From positions 1 through 64,000 of the forward strand of contig JASANE010012010.1 of assembly GCA_030248225.1 (NCBI GenBank): DNA of 64,000 bases. Reading direction: 5' to 3'. The translations under genes and the position numbers were made by a program. The notes under the pieces were generated by a model. It had not been told where the DNA came from, made no database searches, and worked only from the letters and a program-made list of their open reading frames with translations. Source of the DNA: Trileptium ribeirensis (taxonomy: Eukaryota; Nematoda; Enoplea; Enoplida; Thoracostomopsidae). Positions 1 to 11,800 of this stretch are shown piece by piece (the first letter of the stretch is position 1; each line of letters begins with the position of its first letter).

Positions 1-811
1 CCCGAGGCTTACTAGCGACAGGCGCGTCTGGTTCAGGGCATGCAGCGCTAGCGTCTTCGTATCGCTTAGCAACTCCCACGGTATCCCGAAATGTCTCACA
101 CTCGTGTATCTGGTTAAGGACCTGCCTGCGCACCTCAGGTCGTAAGCCTCTTTGGAAAAACATCCGAAGCATGGTGTCCCGTTGCTCGTCTTCCATGTCG
201 GGAAAAGCGCGATCACACAACTTCTGCAGTTCTAAACCGTACATCGCTACGGGTTCATTTGCTCCCTGTTGTCGTGTGCACAGTCCTGACAATGATTTCT
301 CAGGACGGCGAGATGACGAGAATAAAAAGCGCAAGTTGGCAACTAGTCCTAGGAAACTTTGACGTTTTCCCGGTGGAAGGCCCTCAAAGGCCTCCCTTGC
401 CGGTCCACGCAAGAGAGCAGGTACACAAATTAATTTTCGACGATCGTCCCAACCATTGGCGTTGGCGAGACGATTTTACATCCTAACCCAGTCCTCAAAA
501 TCTTGGCCCCCAGGTTTCCCATCAAAAGTAGGCATGTCTCTTAGTGGGATCATAGGAGAGCCAGCTGGTTGGGTGGTCAAATGATGTAGAATAGCATTAA
601 CAGTAGTTGTGTCCAGTCCAGGTGACTCGGGTGTTTCTCCTCTACGAGGTTGTCCGGAGGGTCGGGGCGGGGATGTGAGCGGTCGCTCACCGGTGCCAGC
701 GGCCCGTCGCGGCCTGGCACGTAAGTCGTCCTCCATGGGTCCGTCAGTCATAGCGAAAAAGTCACCATTGTCCAGGTCTCCATTATGACTACCGTTGGGG
801 TCCATGTTCAC
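1..811 (-). pseudogene. Ty3/Gypsy gag, interrupted and cut by the window edge
   Basis: Retrotransposon capsid gene read leftwards and leaving the window at base 1. The start is taken as the ATG at 809-811. The first ~100 residues are acidic, then Pro/Arg-rich. A typical retrotransposon gag core follows, entered through the motif MPTFDGKPGGQDFEDW (Phe-Asp-Gly, then Asp-Trp). It continues in the same frame with an ALLRGPAREAFEGLPP block and a conserved stretch ending RRQVLNQIHECETF. One in-frame TAA at 476-478 interrupts the frame directly after the Asp-Trp motif. The frame stays open from there to base 1, so this is a recent or slightly damaged copy (or the stop is an assembly error). The zinc-knuckle region and pol would lie left of the window. 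The order LTR, leader, gag on the minus strand agrees with the repeat at 2226-6826 being its 5' LTR. The family is well supported; activity is unlikely. Confidence 0.8.
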
Positions 812-2225
812 AATCGAGCTTGTCTAGCAGCGACAGAAACGTATGTATAGATTAAGTCAACCGCAACTCAGGTATCAACTTACAATGACCGTCGGGCAGA
901 TGCACTGGTTTCGACACCCAGGAGTAGTATTAGTGAAATTTCGCAACAATACAAATTACGATCCTAACTTTCGTAGCAGACCGGGGCAACTTACCAAAGC
1001 AGTCAATACCGATTATACACGAGAAAGGAAACCCAACGATCTTATCACTGCGCTAAGTAACTAAGCGGAAAATCACTATCAATAACGGCAACGGTAATCA
1101 AACAGGTCAATGTCCACACTTACAACTCTTAGAGCACTGAATTATAAAACGACCAAGCGTTACAAATATTAGCAATGCAGATACGAATAAACCGTAGTAG
1201 GCCAAATTAACAAGTAAAATGTTAAGGAAGATAGAAGCAAAACAGCAAAAAAAACAGAAAGTAATTTACAATGTCCGTTTGACAATGTCCAAGTATCTTC
1301 TGATCCAGGCGTCCGTTTAACCAAGACGCTCCGTCACACGTCTGATTCGATTGGAATAACGTGAACGTCTGAATACCCTGCGGCGGCAATAATAAACCAG
1401 TCCTCCGTAGCACTTGGCAATCACCACTGCTGCAGTTAGCGTATGACAGTTATCGCTGATACGGCAGGTTGTGGGGTCGACGATAGTATCGTAGCAGATA
1501 ATTCCGAATGCCTCTACCTATCGTCCGACAGTGTGAGCACGTCGAAAAGTCCCGGAAGCTCGATGCACAGTAAGTCAGTAGCCAACAGATAACGTAATTG
1601 TCCCTCGATAGAACAGGACGAGAACTGTCCGGTTGGCGTGGTGCGGTAAATATTAGCAGTAATGTAAAGAATCCAGCCGGGAGGGTCGATAAGTCGAGGC
1701 GGAAAGTTAGCGCAGCCAAATATAGCGAAAAAGGCAAGCGAATATATTACTGATGCTTGAATAGTCAAATAGGTAATTAAATAGAATAGACGCAATTAAT
1801 TAACGAACAATCCTGAAAAAGTGCCCATCACCGCGCACGTGTTAAGCTGGCTCATACAATGCCACCGCAAGGGCAGTATCCAAGAGCAACAGTTACTACC
1901 ATAGCCACGAGTTACAGGGGTTACATACATAAGGGCACAAAAATATGGCAAGGCATACACATACATTAGAGCACTATTACACAGACACAATCCTAAAATC
2001 TTACGACGGTACCATAACCCAGGCTGCGAGAGGTACCTACCGAAAGTTGAACCTAAGCAAGGGTCACATACAAACCTCGGGGTTGCATTGAGCAGCTAAC
2101 GCCGTTGAGATCGGTAAAACGTTGCCAAGATCGCGCTCAGGGCGTATGGATTGGACGAACAATTTAAACTCGTATCGTGGGGAGCGAACAAAATAATAGA
2201 CGCCTCACGGCGTGGTTCCCAACGA
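812..2225 (-). other. Retrotransposon leader between LTR and gag
   Basis: About 1.4 kb between the LTR end and the gag ATG, read leftwards. I see no convincing coding sequence: the short ORFs on both strands are low-complexity or unlike any protein family I know. By position it is the 5' untranslated leader carrying primer-binding and packaging functions. The gag ATG at 809-811 lies at its downstream end. Confidence 0.5.
2208..2221 (-). promoter_or_regulatory. Candidate tRNA primer-binding site
   Basis: On the minus strand the LTR ends in TTATTACA and is followed after four bases by TGGGAACCACGCCG. A PBS normally starts with TGG (complement of the tRNA CCA end) within a few bases of the LTR, which fits. 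The matching tRNA was not identified, so this rests on position and the TGG start only. Confidence 0.35.
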
Positions 2226-4168
2226 TGTAATAACGGTGACGCAGCTGCATGGCGCAACTTCCTAACACCATGCCCATACGACCCCGGCTATCATAATCTC
2301 AAGGGTGGACCCTAAGTTTTCCATTTTAGCCACTTTTATTGGTCAGACCCAAGAAGTTACGGAGCTTAGCAGGCCGCAGGCGCGCTTCACGGGGTGTGTT
2401 CGGACCCCGCCCGATTGGTTGCGCACGCGTCTAGTATCCTGGTATGATCGCTGAGGTCCCCCAGGGAGGTTGACACCGAAACCTGCTCACAGGTCATAAT
2501 GTCAAACCGATATTCCCTGTCCTAACCTAACGGAAGTTGTTTTGTCTGGCGTAGACTAAAGAAAAATGCGTGATGAGTTTAGTTTTGCAAGGTAAATTTT
2601 GAGTTCCACTTAGTTTATCCTCAGCAGAACACTTAATCAGTTGTAGCCATATGGCCCCCACAGGGTTCCGACAAGCCCTGGGATGTTTAACGTCGGACTA
2701 TCTATTTTGGAATGAGGTAACTTGACTGAGTTAGTGTCGAGTGCTAGAATTTTCCTAATAAAATCTGGTCTCCGGTGCGAGTGCCACCATTGAACGAGTG
2801 AGTTTGACAACTAATTTTGAGGACCATTCTCGCCGCTAGATTATTACACAACTATGCCAATATTAGCGGCGGACCGCTCGTGTCAGGGCTTGGGGTATTT
2901 TCGTCCGCAAGCCGTGGCACGAAGGGTCGGCCCGTCCTTTTGGACGAACTTATTACGCTTGAGCAGGAACAACACTGGACACAAAAGTAGTTTTCAACGC
3001 TTTACTTTAATGCACGTACAGAACAGTTCACATACAGGCAGTTGGAACATTATACACACGGAAGCCTTAGGACGGTAGTACCCACTCATTCCCTTGTCCG
3101 CGTCTAGTCGGGGAGCGGGGCGGTGCGAGCGAACGCGTTCACGGAAATACCGGACCAAAGTCTATACCCGAGTCGTTCGACGTGGAACATCAACTAAGTC
3201 AGCTCTCGCTCGGGTTATGTGTTCTGGCGTGCTTCTGAATTCGCTCTCAAGAAAACGCGGTGTGGCACGCATTGCGAGGGCTAAACGGGGAAAGAATGGG
3301 GTTCGCTCCTTTCACTGTACGATCTCATTGAACCAGGGGGCATGAATCGGGGTACGAAAGCATGGAGATACGAAACGTGGTTGAATTAACAAAATTACAC
3401 GGTTAAAACAAGCGATTACTTATAATACAAGTGAACGGGCACCAATGCCAATAATGATTGTACGACAGATGAAGTGTCCATTTCTGGCGGTCAGATGCAA
3501 AACTCCGTCCGGTAGAAATTCTTAGTCCGTAAGCTGGCCCAGCACTCCTACCAAGTCTTTCAAATCAACTCTCCAGTACGAAAGGTTATGTGCCACGTGT
3601 CCATTTATCTGCGTGCCGAGGCATCCAGTAATCCAAACGGGAATTAAGAGGTTGCCCCTTGTCATCAAAATCCGTAGATAGTGCGGAAGCTTAGTTGTCC
3701 CCAGTCCTCAAGGCTCATTTAAGGTTGGCTTATAACGGCGGTGGTGAATTTTGGTGGTGGAGGAATAGTCAAACTACGTAATAAGTGTCGAGGACGCCGT
3801 TTTGATCACGTTAATGGGGTTGCCCTTAGTCACTTTTCAACGGTCCTACCAGGAGCGCGCCCAGGCAGTCGCCATCTTCAACGATCAGCCAGGTGATCGC
3901 CGTCGCTGTCCTAGCCGTTTCAAGCGGATGATCGCTCCTACTCGACGATCTTGGCCAGGGTTGCACTCTAGGGTGCGTTTAGGGTCGAATCAGGGGGCAG
4001 ACGCGTCGACGTCCCGTTTGGTTGGCGTTTCTCTGGGGTTTCTTTCTGTTGCCCCTTTTCTGCTTTGTTTCCTTTGTTTCCTTTGTTGTTGTTCTCGTCT
4101 TTTGTGTTCACTCTCTCTAACTTATCCTATTGCCTTATAGTAATGTACACGTTATCGTTGTACAGTGG

Positions 4169-4200
4169 CTCGACTGCACTATCGAAATTGTGCAGTCGAG
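4169..4200. other. Perfect 11-bp stem-loop inside the LTR
   Basis: CTCGACTGCAC at 4169-4179 and GTGCAGTCGAG at 4190-4200 are exact inverted repeats around a 10-base loop. Copy B holds a related, partly decayed pair of hairpins at about 11450-11520, so the structure belongs to the element. Confidence 0.6.
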
Positions 4201-4230
4201 TTATCACCAAAATTTTATTAAATTCACTCA

Positions 4231-4310
4231 GACCTCGATGGTCGAGTGGTTAATAATGACAGATCTGCAGCGGGCTTAATTTCCCCGTGCAGGATCGAAT
4301 CTTGGCAAGG
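4231..4310 (+). repeat. tRNA-Ser-like (SINE-type) segment in LTR copy A
   Basis: Resembles a class II tRNA. An A-box-like TGGTCGAGTGGTTAA and a B-box-like GGATCGAATC lie the right distance apart, with a variable-arm-like block between. The 5' and 3' ends do not form an acceptor stem, so it is not a functional tRNA gene. The same segment sits in the inverted arm at 11345-11416 (minus), so it was present before the arms separated. Confidence 0.5.
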
Positions 4311-6892
4311 GAAAACGAAAAAAGGAGAGAGAGAAACGACAAAAACCGAGACAAGGGCATACATAGTACATAGCCTAACGGGCAACCAGGGATAAAATAG
4401 AAAAATGCCTAAACTCAGCGATCAAGTCGCTCTGAAAAGAAAACGGGGTTTTGCACTTACTCGGTTTGGGGTCAAAACGATTCGCGAGAGGTCGCGATTT
4501 TCCTTTATTAGAATGAGAGTTTTATGTTCTCATTTTGAGCATTAAGCACCCTAACGTGCCTTTGAAGGAGTTTATCGTAGCCGATTTTGGTACCTAGCCA
4601 TGCCGTCGGTTCATTTTGGGAGCAGGTGGTATCCTACGTCCTGCCGTTAAGCTTAACCACGTGTGCGTATTTTACTGAATATTAGTAAACTCAATAGTCG
4701 GACCACGACGATTTCGAAGTAAACCTCGGGGAGCGAGCGCCTAGTAGATTTGGTCGTGAGGGGCTGTAGAGGACGCGCGCAGTCGGTAGTTGATCCTTAT
4801 GTAGTACTGGTGATAACCATTTTACTAGAGAACAAATTGGACACTGGCAAACCCTACAAAGATTGTAAATATAAAAATTCGCTCCTTTCGGAGTGCCAAG
4901 ACCTTACGCTCATGCTAAAGTTCTTAGAATTTGTTTAGTCTTTTCGATGTTCCCCAAATTTTCTTAGCTCGTTTGATAAATGAAATTTTGGGGCTTTCTA
5001 AAGCCCGACGGAGGCTAATCCTCCGTCCCTAACTGCAACGTCAGTCCGCACTCACGCAGCGGCATGAGTGTTGAACGGTCCACTAAGCTGTAATTTGTAA
5101 ACCATAACTCCAATCAAAGACAAACAAGCAAGTGCCTATGGTTTTGTTGGTAAATTTTACCGTGGTCTGCTCAGGAAAATTCAATTATCCTAACTCAGGA
5201 GCAGCATATCATGTAAAACATGGACGAGAAGCGTCCATTTTGATTTGCCTTACCTAAGACCACGGGGAATCAGAAGGACTTCGACCTTGGTGCCTAGATT
5301 TCATCACCATCCCGTGCGATGGCCCACGGCGCCTAAGACGGAACTCGACACACGGAGGTTTGTCAAAAGATTAGGAAAACAAGACCTCTCAGTTGACGGG
5401 GAGGGGCGTGCAACGACTGAAGTGAAATTGGCCTATGGAGCAAGAGCCTTAACAACATTGACCAAAAATTTTAAGCCGATGGATCGTCTCTGTTACATCC
5501 GGGGAAAGTAAACCCCCATGTTTCAGGCTGTCCTACTCAAGTTCACTTACAGTCTTTGATCCGGGGTGGCGAAAGCCAAACCCCCTTCGCGAGACCTAGG
5601 AAGTCTACGCGGTCCTCCGGATGTCGTCTCCAATCCAAACGCGAAAACTCAGAACACGGGAAAGCAATTGAACAAACGTAGAAAAATAAGTAAAACTAAT
5701 GCGTCGGAGCCGGTCAGTAAAGTCGACCGAACTCCGCGCTGTCGAAGTCGAACTGATTCCCAGAGACGACGCGGTAGTCCTCGCCTCAAAATTTTCGCCT
5801 ATACTGAAGGATAGCAATTTTGTCGCTATCCAATCGGAGAGGATCTTTTAACGCCCACCTTTTTTGAGTTCTAACCCGGGCGCCCAATCGGAAAATTCCC
5901 AAGATTTTGATTTTGACAGCTATCGTAAACCCTGGGTCCCCTTTAGAGCGAATCGGCTTCAATCGAAATCGCCGACATCAAATTTGAACCCTCCGAATAC
6001 TCGGAGGTCGACCGTCTGTGAGTTTTCTCCCAAAATCTCAGATCTTACCCCATCTGTATTCCCAAATTCTGGTCAGAAACTTGTCCAAAATCCATTACTC
6101 AGATCTTTTAAACCTCTTACCTAACTTAGATTAGTCGTTATCCCCCAAATGTCCCACGAAAACGGTTAAATCACCCGTCAAATTTAAAATTTCAAAACCA
6201 AGTTTGGTGCATTAGCATGCTTGGAGTAAGCTGGAATCTATCTTTTTGTCTTCTTGTCCTCATTCATCAAATTTCCCCCCAGCTAACTCGCCGATTTAAA
6301 GCCAAATTTCTGCTATTTAGCGAGTTAGCTGCCTCATCCATCACCTAATTAAGCTTAACAAGAGTCCATCTGGGGTTAAATCTTACTACCAGATCCATGG
6401 GTAAACGTGCAAACATTGCACGTTTACATGTTGGCTCATAAGATAAAGCCAAACATTCCTAAAATTCCTAGGTGACAGCTTTTAAATTTCCCGACAGGAC
6501 ATCTTTAGACGTCCCGAAGGGGGAACCGAAGGCATGAATGAGCTGATTTCGCTGCCTGGGGTGCAACCCATTCCCTTATGTCCGTTGAGCCATCGGGGGT
6601 CCTATTCGGGGACTCTCGGAGCCCGCGGGAGGGCCCTAAACCTACCCCCGTCCTGCCTAGTCCTATGCGTCCAGTCCGTCCGTAAAACTTACAAATTTAG
6701 TAGAATTATATACGTCCGTCCTCGGCTGTCCTGTTTTTGTCATGTCCTTATGTACTATATATATCTATATGTATCTAAATATATACACACATACATACAT
6801 GTACCCAATACTCATGAACACATAAACACACTACACATGAGACACACAGGCGACCTGAGCGACAGAAAGGTCGCTCAAGTTCACACCAGAAA

Positions 6893-6965
6893 CACGCAGA
6901 ACAATAACAACAACAACGACAACAACAACAACAACAACGACACACACACACACAATACAACCACG
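6893..6965. repeat. AAC/CA microsatellite
   Basis: A run of AAC triplets interrupted by GAC passes into (CA)n and ends near 6965. It creates long low-complexity ORFs on both strands (Asn-rich and Cys/Val-rich) that are not genes. Confidence 0.85.
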
Positions 6966-7248
6966 ACGACAGCGACAACCGACCAAAGAAGTCGGTTAGA
7001 GAGAGTGAAAAAGAAAAAGGAAAAACGGAAGAGAAAGGGTACGGGAGGGGAGTCGGGACAGGGGTTCCCGAGAGAATTTCGAGGGGCTGGGGCGAAATTC
7101 GGTCCCAGGACGAAGAACGGGGCCGAATGACACCAAACACGAGGGGGGTAGACGCAGTGGCGGGTCGGGACCCAATTTTGGGTTCCGACATGTATTAGCA
7201 TACAGGGTTTCAGCGGGCTCTCCCGCGCTAACAGTTGGGCGGAGCGAC

Positions 7249-7830
7249 GCCCGCCGGGTATCGTTGAACTCGCCTTGGAAAGGCGATTCAAACGAGGGGT
7301 GATTTCCCTGCCTTAGTGGCGGCGGTTAAAGGGGCACTAAATCACGACTGATAAAGAGAGTGTCGGAAATGGTGGGGGCGCGTTGTCGGCCGTCCCGGGT
7401 TAACGGGGCGACTGACGGAGACCCGCCGGGCATCATTGAAGATGTCTCGACGTGGCGAATGCAATGAGGGGTGGTTTGCCTACTTTTGGGTTGGGGTTAA
7501 ATTTTCAGTTGGTCTGTGCCCACTTTCAGTCGGCATGCCAAATTGGGGTCACTTTGACAGGTTATAACGGGCTACCGAGAAATCGGACAAAGACCCGTCG
7601 GATATCGTTGTATTCGCCAGGAGCAGGCGAGTAGAATGAGGGGTCGCATGGGCCTATTTGTGGTCAAGGGTCAAATACGGAGTTGGTACAAACGGGCGGA
7701 ATTTTACGTTAAATTTTTTTGTTGTACATTGTGGAACAGCCAAATAAATTACATAGCCGCGGGATGACAGGTCGGGTCGAGACCCGTCTGGTCTCGTTAG
7801 ATATCTAAATGGGTAGGCTACTTGGAAACA
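7249..7830. repeat. Degenerate tandem repeat, period about 170-190 bp
   Basis: The phrase ACCCGYCGG followed by TATCGTTG or a variant recurs near 7249, 7421, 7593 and 7782. Each time an AATGAGGGGT-like block follows about 40 bases later. The units are strongly diverged. Such arrays are common in the U3 of long LTRs; an enhancer role is only a guess. Confidence 0.5.
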
Positions 7831-8817
7831 CGCGTACTTTCAATCACTGATCCGAGGGCTACCAGAAAAACCAGTTGTTAGTATGGTGGTCAAGCAATTT
7901 TGGGCGTCCAAGGATGCTATAAAAGAAGGGTTCTGGATACGGTGGGGCGGAGAAATAGACACACCGAGTCACGAAGATCAAGCAGTACACACACATATAT
8001 GCATAACTATATTTCCATATGAGCCTATATCAGGTCCACTCGGGACCATGGTCACCAGCCAAACCTAGCGTAAGTATTGGCTGTTAATTGAATGTTCACC
8101 TGTTTGTCCCTAGAATATCTCAGGAAATCCTCCAGCGATTTGTGATGTCTTGAGCTCGTTCGAGAGCCCTGGAAATTCTCTACCAAAAAAGTACTCGGGG
8201 CATTTTCGGTAAATCTGAACCGTTGGACGGTTACGGGCCGATAAACAGGCCCGAGGTCCGTTATTTCCGAATAATCGGAAACTACCGTAACCCATTTGTT
8301 TTAGCTTACTTTTGCGACCATTAGGCTATAGTTTGCTCGAACCAGGTAAAATTGATAGTCCGGATTTTGATTACTTTCCGACCCCTTAAATTGTCAAAGG
8401 CCTCCTATTCCCGGACGGTCTAAATTTTGAAATTTCAGCGTGGAAACATTTCCTAACGGTCGAGTTCCGTTCGAGTCTCTATCTCGGTGCCAATTTGAGG
8501 CTCTTTCCTGTTCTTTCTAGATTCGTACCTTCATCCTACTCAAACGTCCTACTGGTCTGGTTGAACTCGTCCAACATGACACCCGATGATAAAATATAAC
8601 ATGCAATGACAAGAATCATACCAACGGTAAAACACAACAATGGCAAACAAAGCAAACATATCAATGGCAAATAAAGCGATTAGCGGTAACCGTGACACCC
8701 TGCAACACCTGAAAACTTTATTCCCGTGACCTTGGTCTGGTTTGATTTGAGACGTTTATTCAATCCTGACGCCGAAATCCTCTGAAATGAACGTAACGGG
8801 CCGGAACGGGCCTGTTA

Positions 8818-11800
8818 CATATGTGCTCATGAGTATTGTATATATATGTGTATGTATATATGGATATAGAGATATATATATAGTATGTAGGAACATGACA
8901 AAAAACAGGGCAGACGAGGACGGACATGTAAAACTCTGTTAAATTCATGAGTTTTACGGACGGACTGGACGCATAGGACTAAGAAGGACGGGGGGCATGT
9001 TTAGGGCCCTCCCGTGGGCTCTGGGAGTTCCTGAATGGGACCCCCGGTAGCTCAGAGGATACATAGGAATGTGCTGCGCCCCAGGCCGCGAAATAACTTC
9101 ATTCCCACCTTCGGTTCCCCCCCTTCGGGACGTCTAAAGACGCCCTGTCGGGATATTTGAATAGCTGTCAGCTAGGAATGTTAGGAATGTGTGGCTTTAT
9201 CTTTTAAGCCAACATATAAACGTGCAATGTTTGCACGTTTACCCACGATTACCCATCGATTTACCCCAGATGGCCTCTAAATAAGCTTAGTTAGGTGATG
9301 GATGAGGCAGCTAACTGGCTAAATAGCTGGAATTTGACCTCAAATCGGCGAGATAGCTGGGGGAAATTTGATGGATGAGGACCATAAGACAGATCTGTCT
9401 CGAAATGAGGACAGATTTCCAGCTTACTCCACGTATCTTGTGTGGAGAAGAAGATTTAAAATTTCGAATTTGACGGGTGACCCAACCATTTTTGTAGAAC
9501 AGTCGGGGGATAACAGTCGATTTAGGATTAGGTAATGGATTTAAGAGATCTGAGTAATGATCTCCAGATCTATTCTTGACATAATTTTAAAAGTTACGCT
9601 GGAATTTAAGCTAAAACTCACAGAGGTCGACCTCCGAGTATTCGGAGGGTTCAAATTTGATGTCGGCGATTTCGATTGAAGCCGACTCTCTCTAAAGGGC
9701 ACCCAGGGTTTACGATAGCTGTCAAAAATAAAATCTTGGGAATTTTTCGATTGGGCGCCCGGGTTTGAACTCGAAAAAGTGGGCGTCAAAAGATCCTCAC
9801 CGATTGGATGGCGACAATATCGCTATCCTTCAATATAGGCGAAAATTTTGAGGCGACGACTACCGCGTCGTCTCTTGGAATCAGTTCGACTTCGGCAGCG
9901 CGGAGTTCGGTCGACTTTACTGACCGGCTCCGACGCAATAATTATTATAGTTTGGTTTCACAGTTTACTTTGCTCTTTCGTGCTTTTCTCTTTGCTTTAA
10001 GGTTGGAATGAGAGTCGACCGATGGAGGACCCGCGTAGACATCTTCTGTCTCGCGGAAGGGGACTAGCAATTGCTGTCCCGGACCGACTATTGTAAGTTA
10101 CAAGAACCACGTGCATGGGGGTTTATTTTCCTCAGATCGAAATGTAACAGACCATCAAAATCTAGTTCAATGTAGCACGATCTTACACCTTGTAGGTTGA
10201 CTCGACGCCCGTCGGCGGACGTCTCACGTTTCACTCCGACTTGCTACATTTTTACAAGTTTCTTGACAAACCTCCTTGTGTCGAGTTCCGTTTTGGGCAG
10301 TTTGAGCGATTGCACGGGGGCGTGCTAGATTGTGAGCACACTAGTCGAAATCCTTCTGATTCCCCGTGGTCATAGGTGAGACAAACAAAGATGGACGCCT
10401 CTCCTCCATGTTTTACATGACCTATCGTTCTTGAGCTAGGGTTATCGAATTTTCCTGAGCTGACCACGGTAAAATTTACCAACGAAACCATAGGGACTTA
10501 CTTGCTTGTCTTTAATCACGGTTATGGTTTACAAATTTTCAGCTTAGTGGACTGTTCGACACTCATGCCGCTGCTTGACTACGGACTGACTTTGCAGATC
10601 GGGACAGGGGACCAGCCTCTGTTGGGCTTTAGGAAGCCCCGAAATTTCGCTTATCAGTTTGAGTTAAGAAAATTTGGAGAACATCGAAAAGACTAAACAA
10701 ATTCTAAGAACCTTAGCTTGAGCGTAAGGTATTGGCACTCCGAAAGGAGCGATTTTTTTATACAATCTTTGTACGATCTTGCCAGCATCCGATTTGCTCT
10801 CTAGCCAGACGGTTATCGCCCGCATTACCTAAGGGTCAATTACCGACGTCACGAGTCCTCGACAGCCCCTCATGACTAAACTTACTAGGCGCTTGTAAAA
10901 GATATTACTTCACCATGTTTGCTTCGAAATTGTCTTTGTTCAACTATTAAGTTTACTAACGCTCACCATAGTACGTAGACGTAGTTAAGCTCGGCGATAG
11001 TAAGCAGGAAAACTCCCCGTGCTAAAACGAACCAACGGCATGGTTAGTGACCACAATCCACCACTGTGCCCGCTTCCAAAAGCCCGGCACCGGGCCCCGC
11101 CCGTAAACAGAGAAAAAGGACTATCAAACCCTCTTTTCAATAAAGAAAAATCGCGACCTCTCGCGATTCGTTTTGACCCCAAACCGAGTAAGTGCAAAAC
11201 CCCGTTTTCTTTTCGGAGCGACTTGATCGCTGTGTTTAGGCATTTTTCTAATTTTTATCTGGTTGCCCGTTAGGCTATGTACTATGTATGCCATTGCTCT
11301 GAATTTGGTCGCTTTTGCCTCTCCTTTTTTCATTTTCCCGTTTCAAGTTTCGATCATGCACGGGGAAATTAAGCCCGCTGCAGAAATTTCGGTATTAACC
11401 ACTCGACCACCGAGGTGTGACAAAATTCAATAAAATTTCAGTAATAATTCAACCTCAACTGTACACTTTCGATAGTGCAGTTGAGACACTGTACAATTTC
11501 GATGTGTACAGTGTAATAAGGACCTAGGATGAGCGACAGAGAGAGGATAGGAACGAAAACAACGACAAAGGAAACGAAGGAAAAGAAAAGAGCAAGGAAC
11601 CAAACAAAGAAACAACAGCCAAAAAAGGGGACGAGGATGCGTCCGAGGGCGAAATGCCCCGTGTTCCCCGTACAATAGAACCAAATATACCCCACAGCGC
11701 AAACCTGGTCCCGACCATAAAATAGGCGCAACCACCCGCTTGAAACGATTAGATCAGCGATTTCGGTCGCCTAAGAAACCACCCAAGACGGCATTTGTTC

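Larger units (their letters stand above)
2226..6826 (-). repeat. Giant LTR-like repeat, family 1, copy A (minus)
   Basis: Reverse-complement counterpart of 8818-13502. It matches in blocks over its whole length, for example 2226-2540 with 13200-13502, 3090-3340 with 12480-12620, 4380-4560 with 11130-11290, and 5560-5900 with 9700-10000. The end at 2226 is sharp: TTATTACA in element orientation, identical to the ends of copies B (13502) and C (14679). That gives a CA terminus as expected for an LTR. It lies directly upstream of the gag leader, so it is most simply the 5' LTR of that element. The opposite end is not defined: similarity to copy B stops near 6826, but copy A may run on into the U3-like sequence beyond. 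ORFs inside are not conserved between copies and are not genes. Confidence 0.65.
6827..8817. other. Spacer between inverted LTR arms, U3-like
   Basis: About 2 kb between the arms, with no protein-coding gene. It holds a simple repeat (6893-6965) and a degenerate ~170-bp tandem array (7249-7830); the rest is unique. It may be the distal U3 part of copy A that copy B lacks, since the array lies directly next to the arm. Confidence 0.4.

Noticed and set aside
4231..4310. Functional tRNA-Ser gene
   Set aside because: The ends cannot form an acceptor stem, and the block is duplicated within LTR repeats.
6534..7291. Asn-rich and Cys/Val-rich ORFs on both strands
   Set aside because: Products of the AAC/CA microsatellite within LTR-like sequence; not conserved in the inverted copy.
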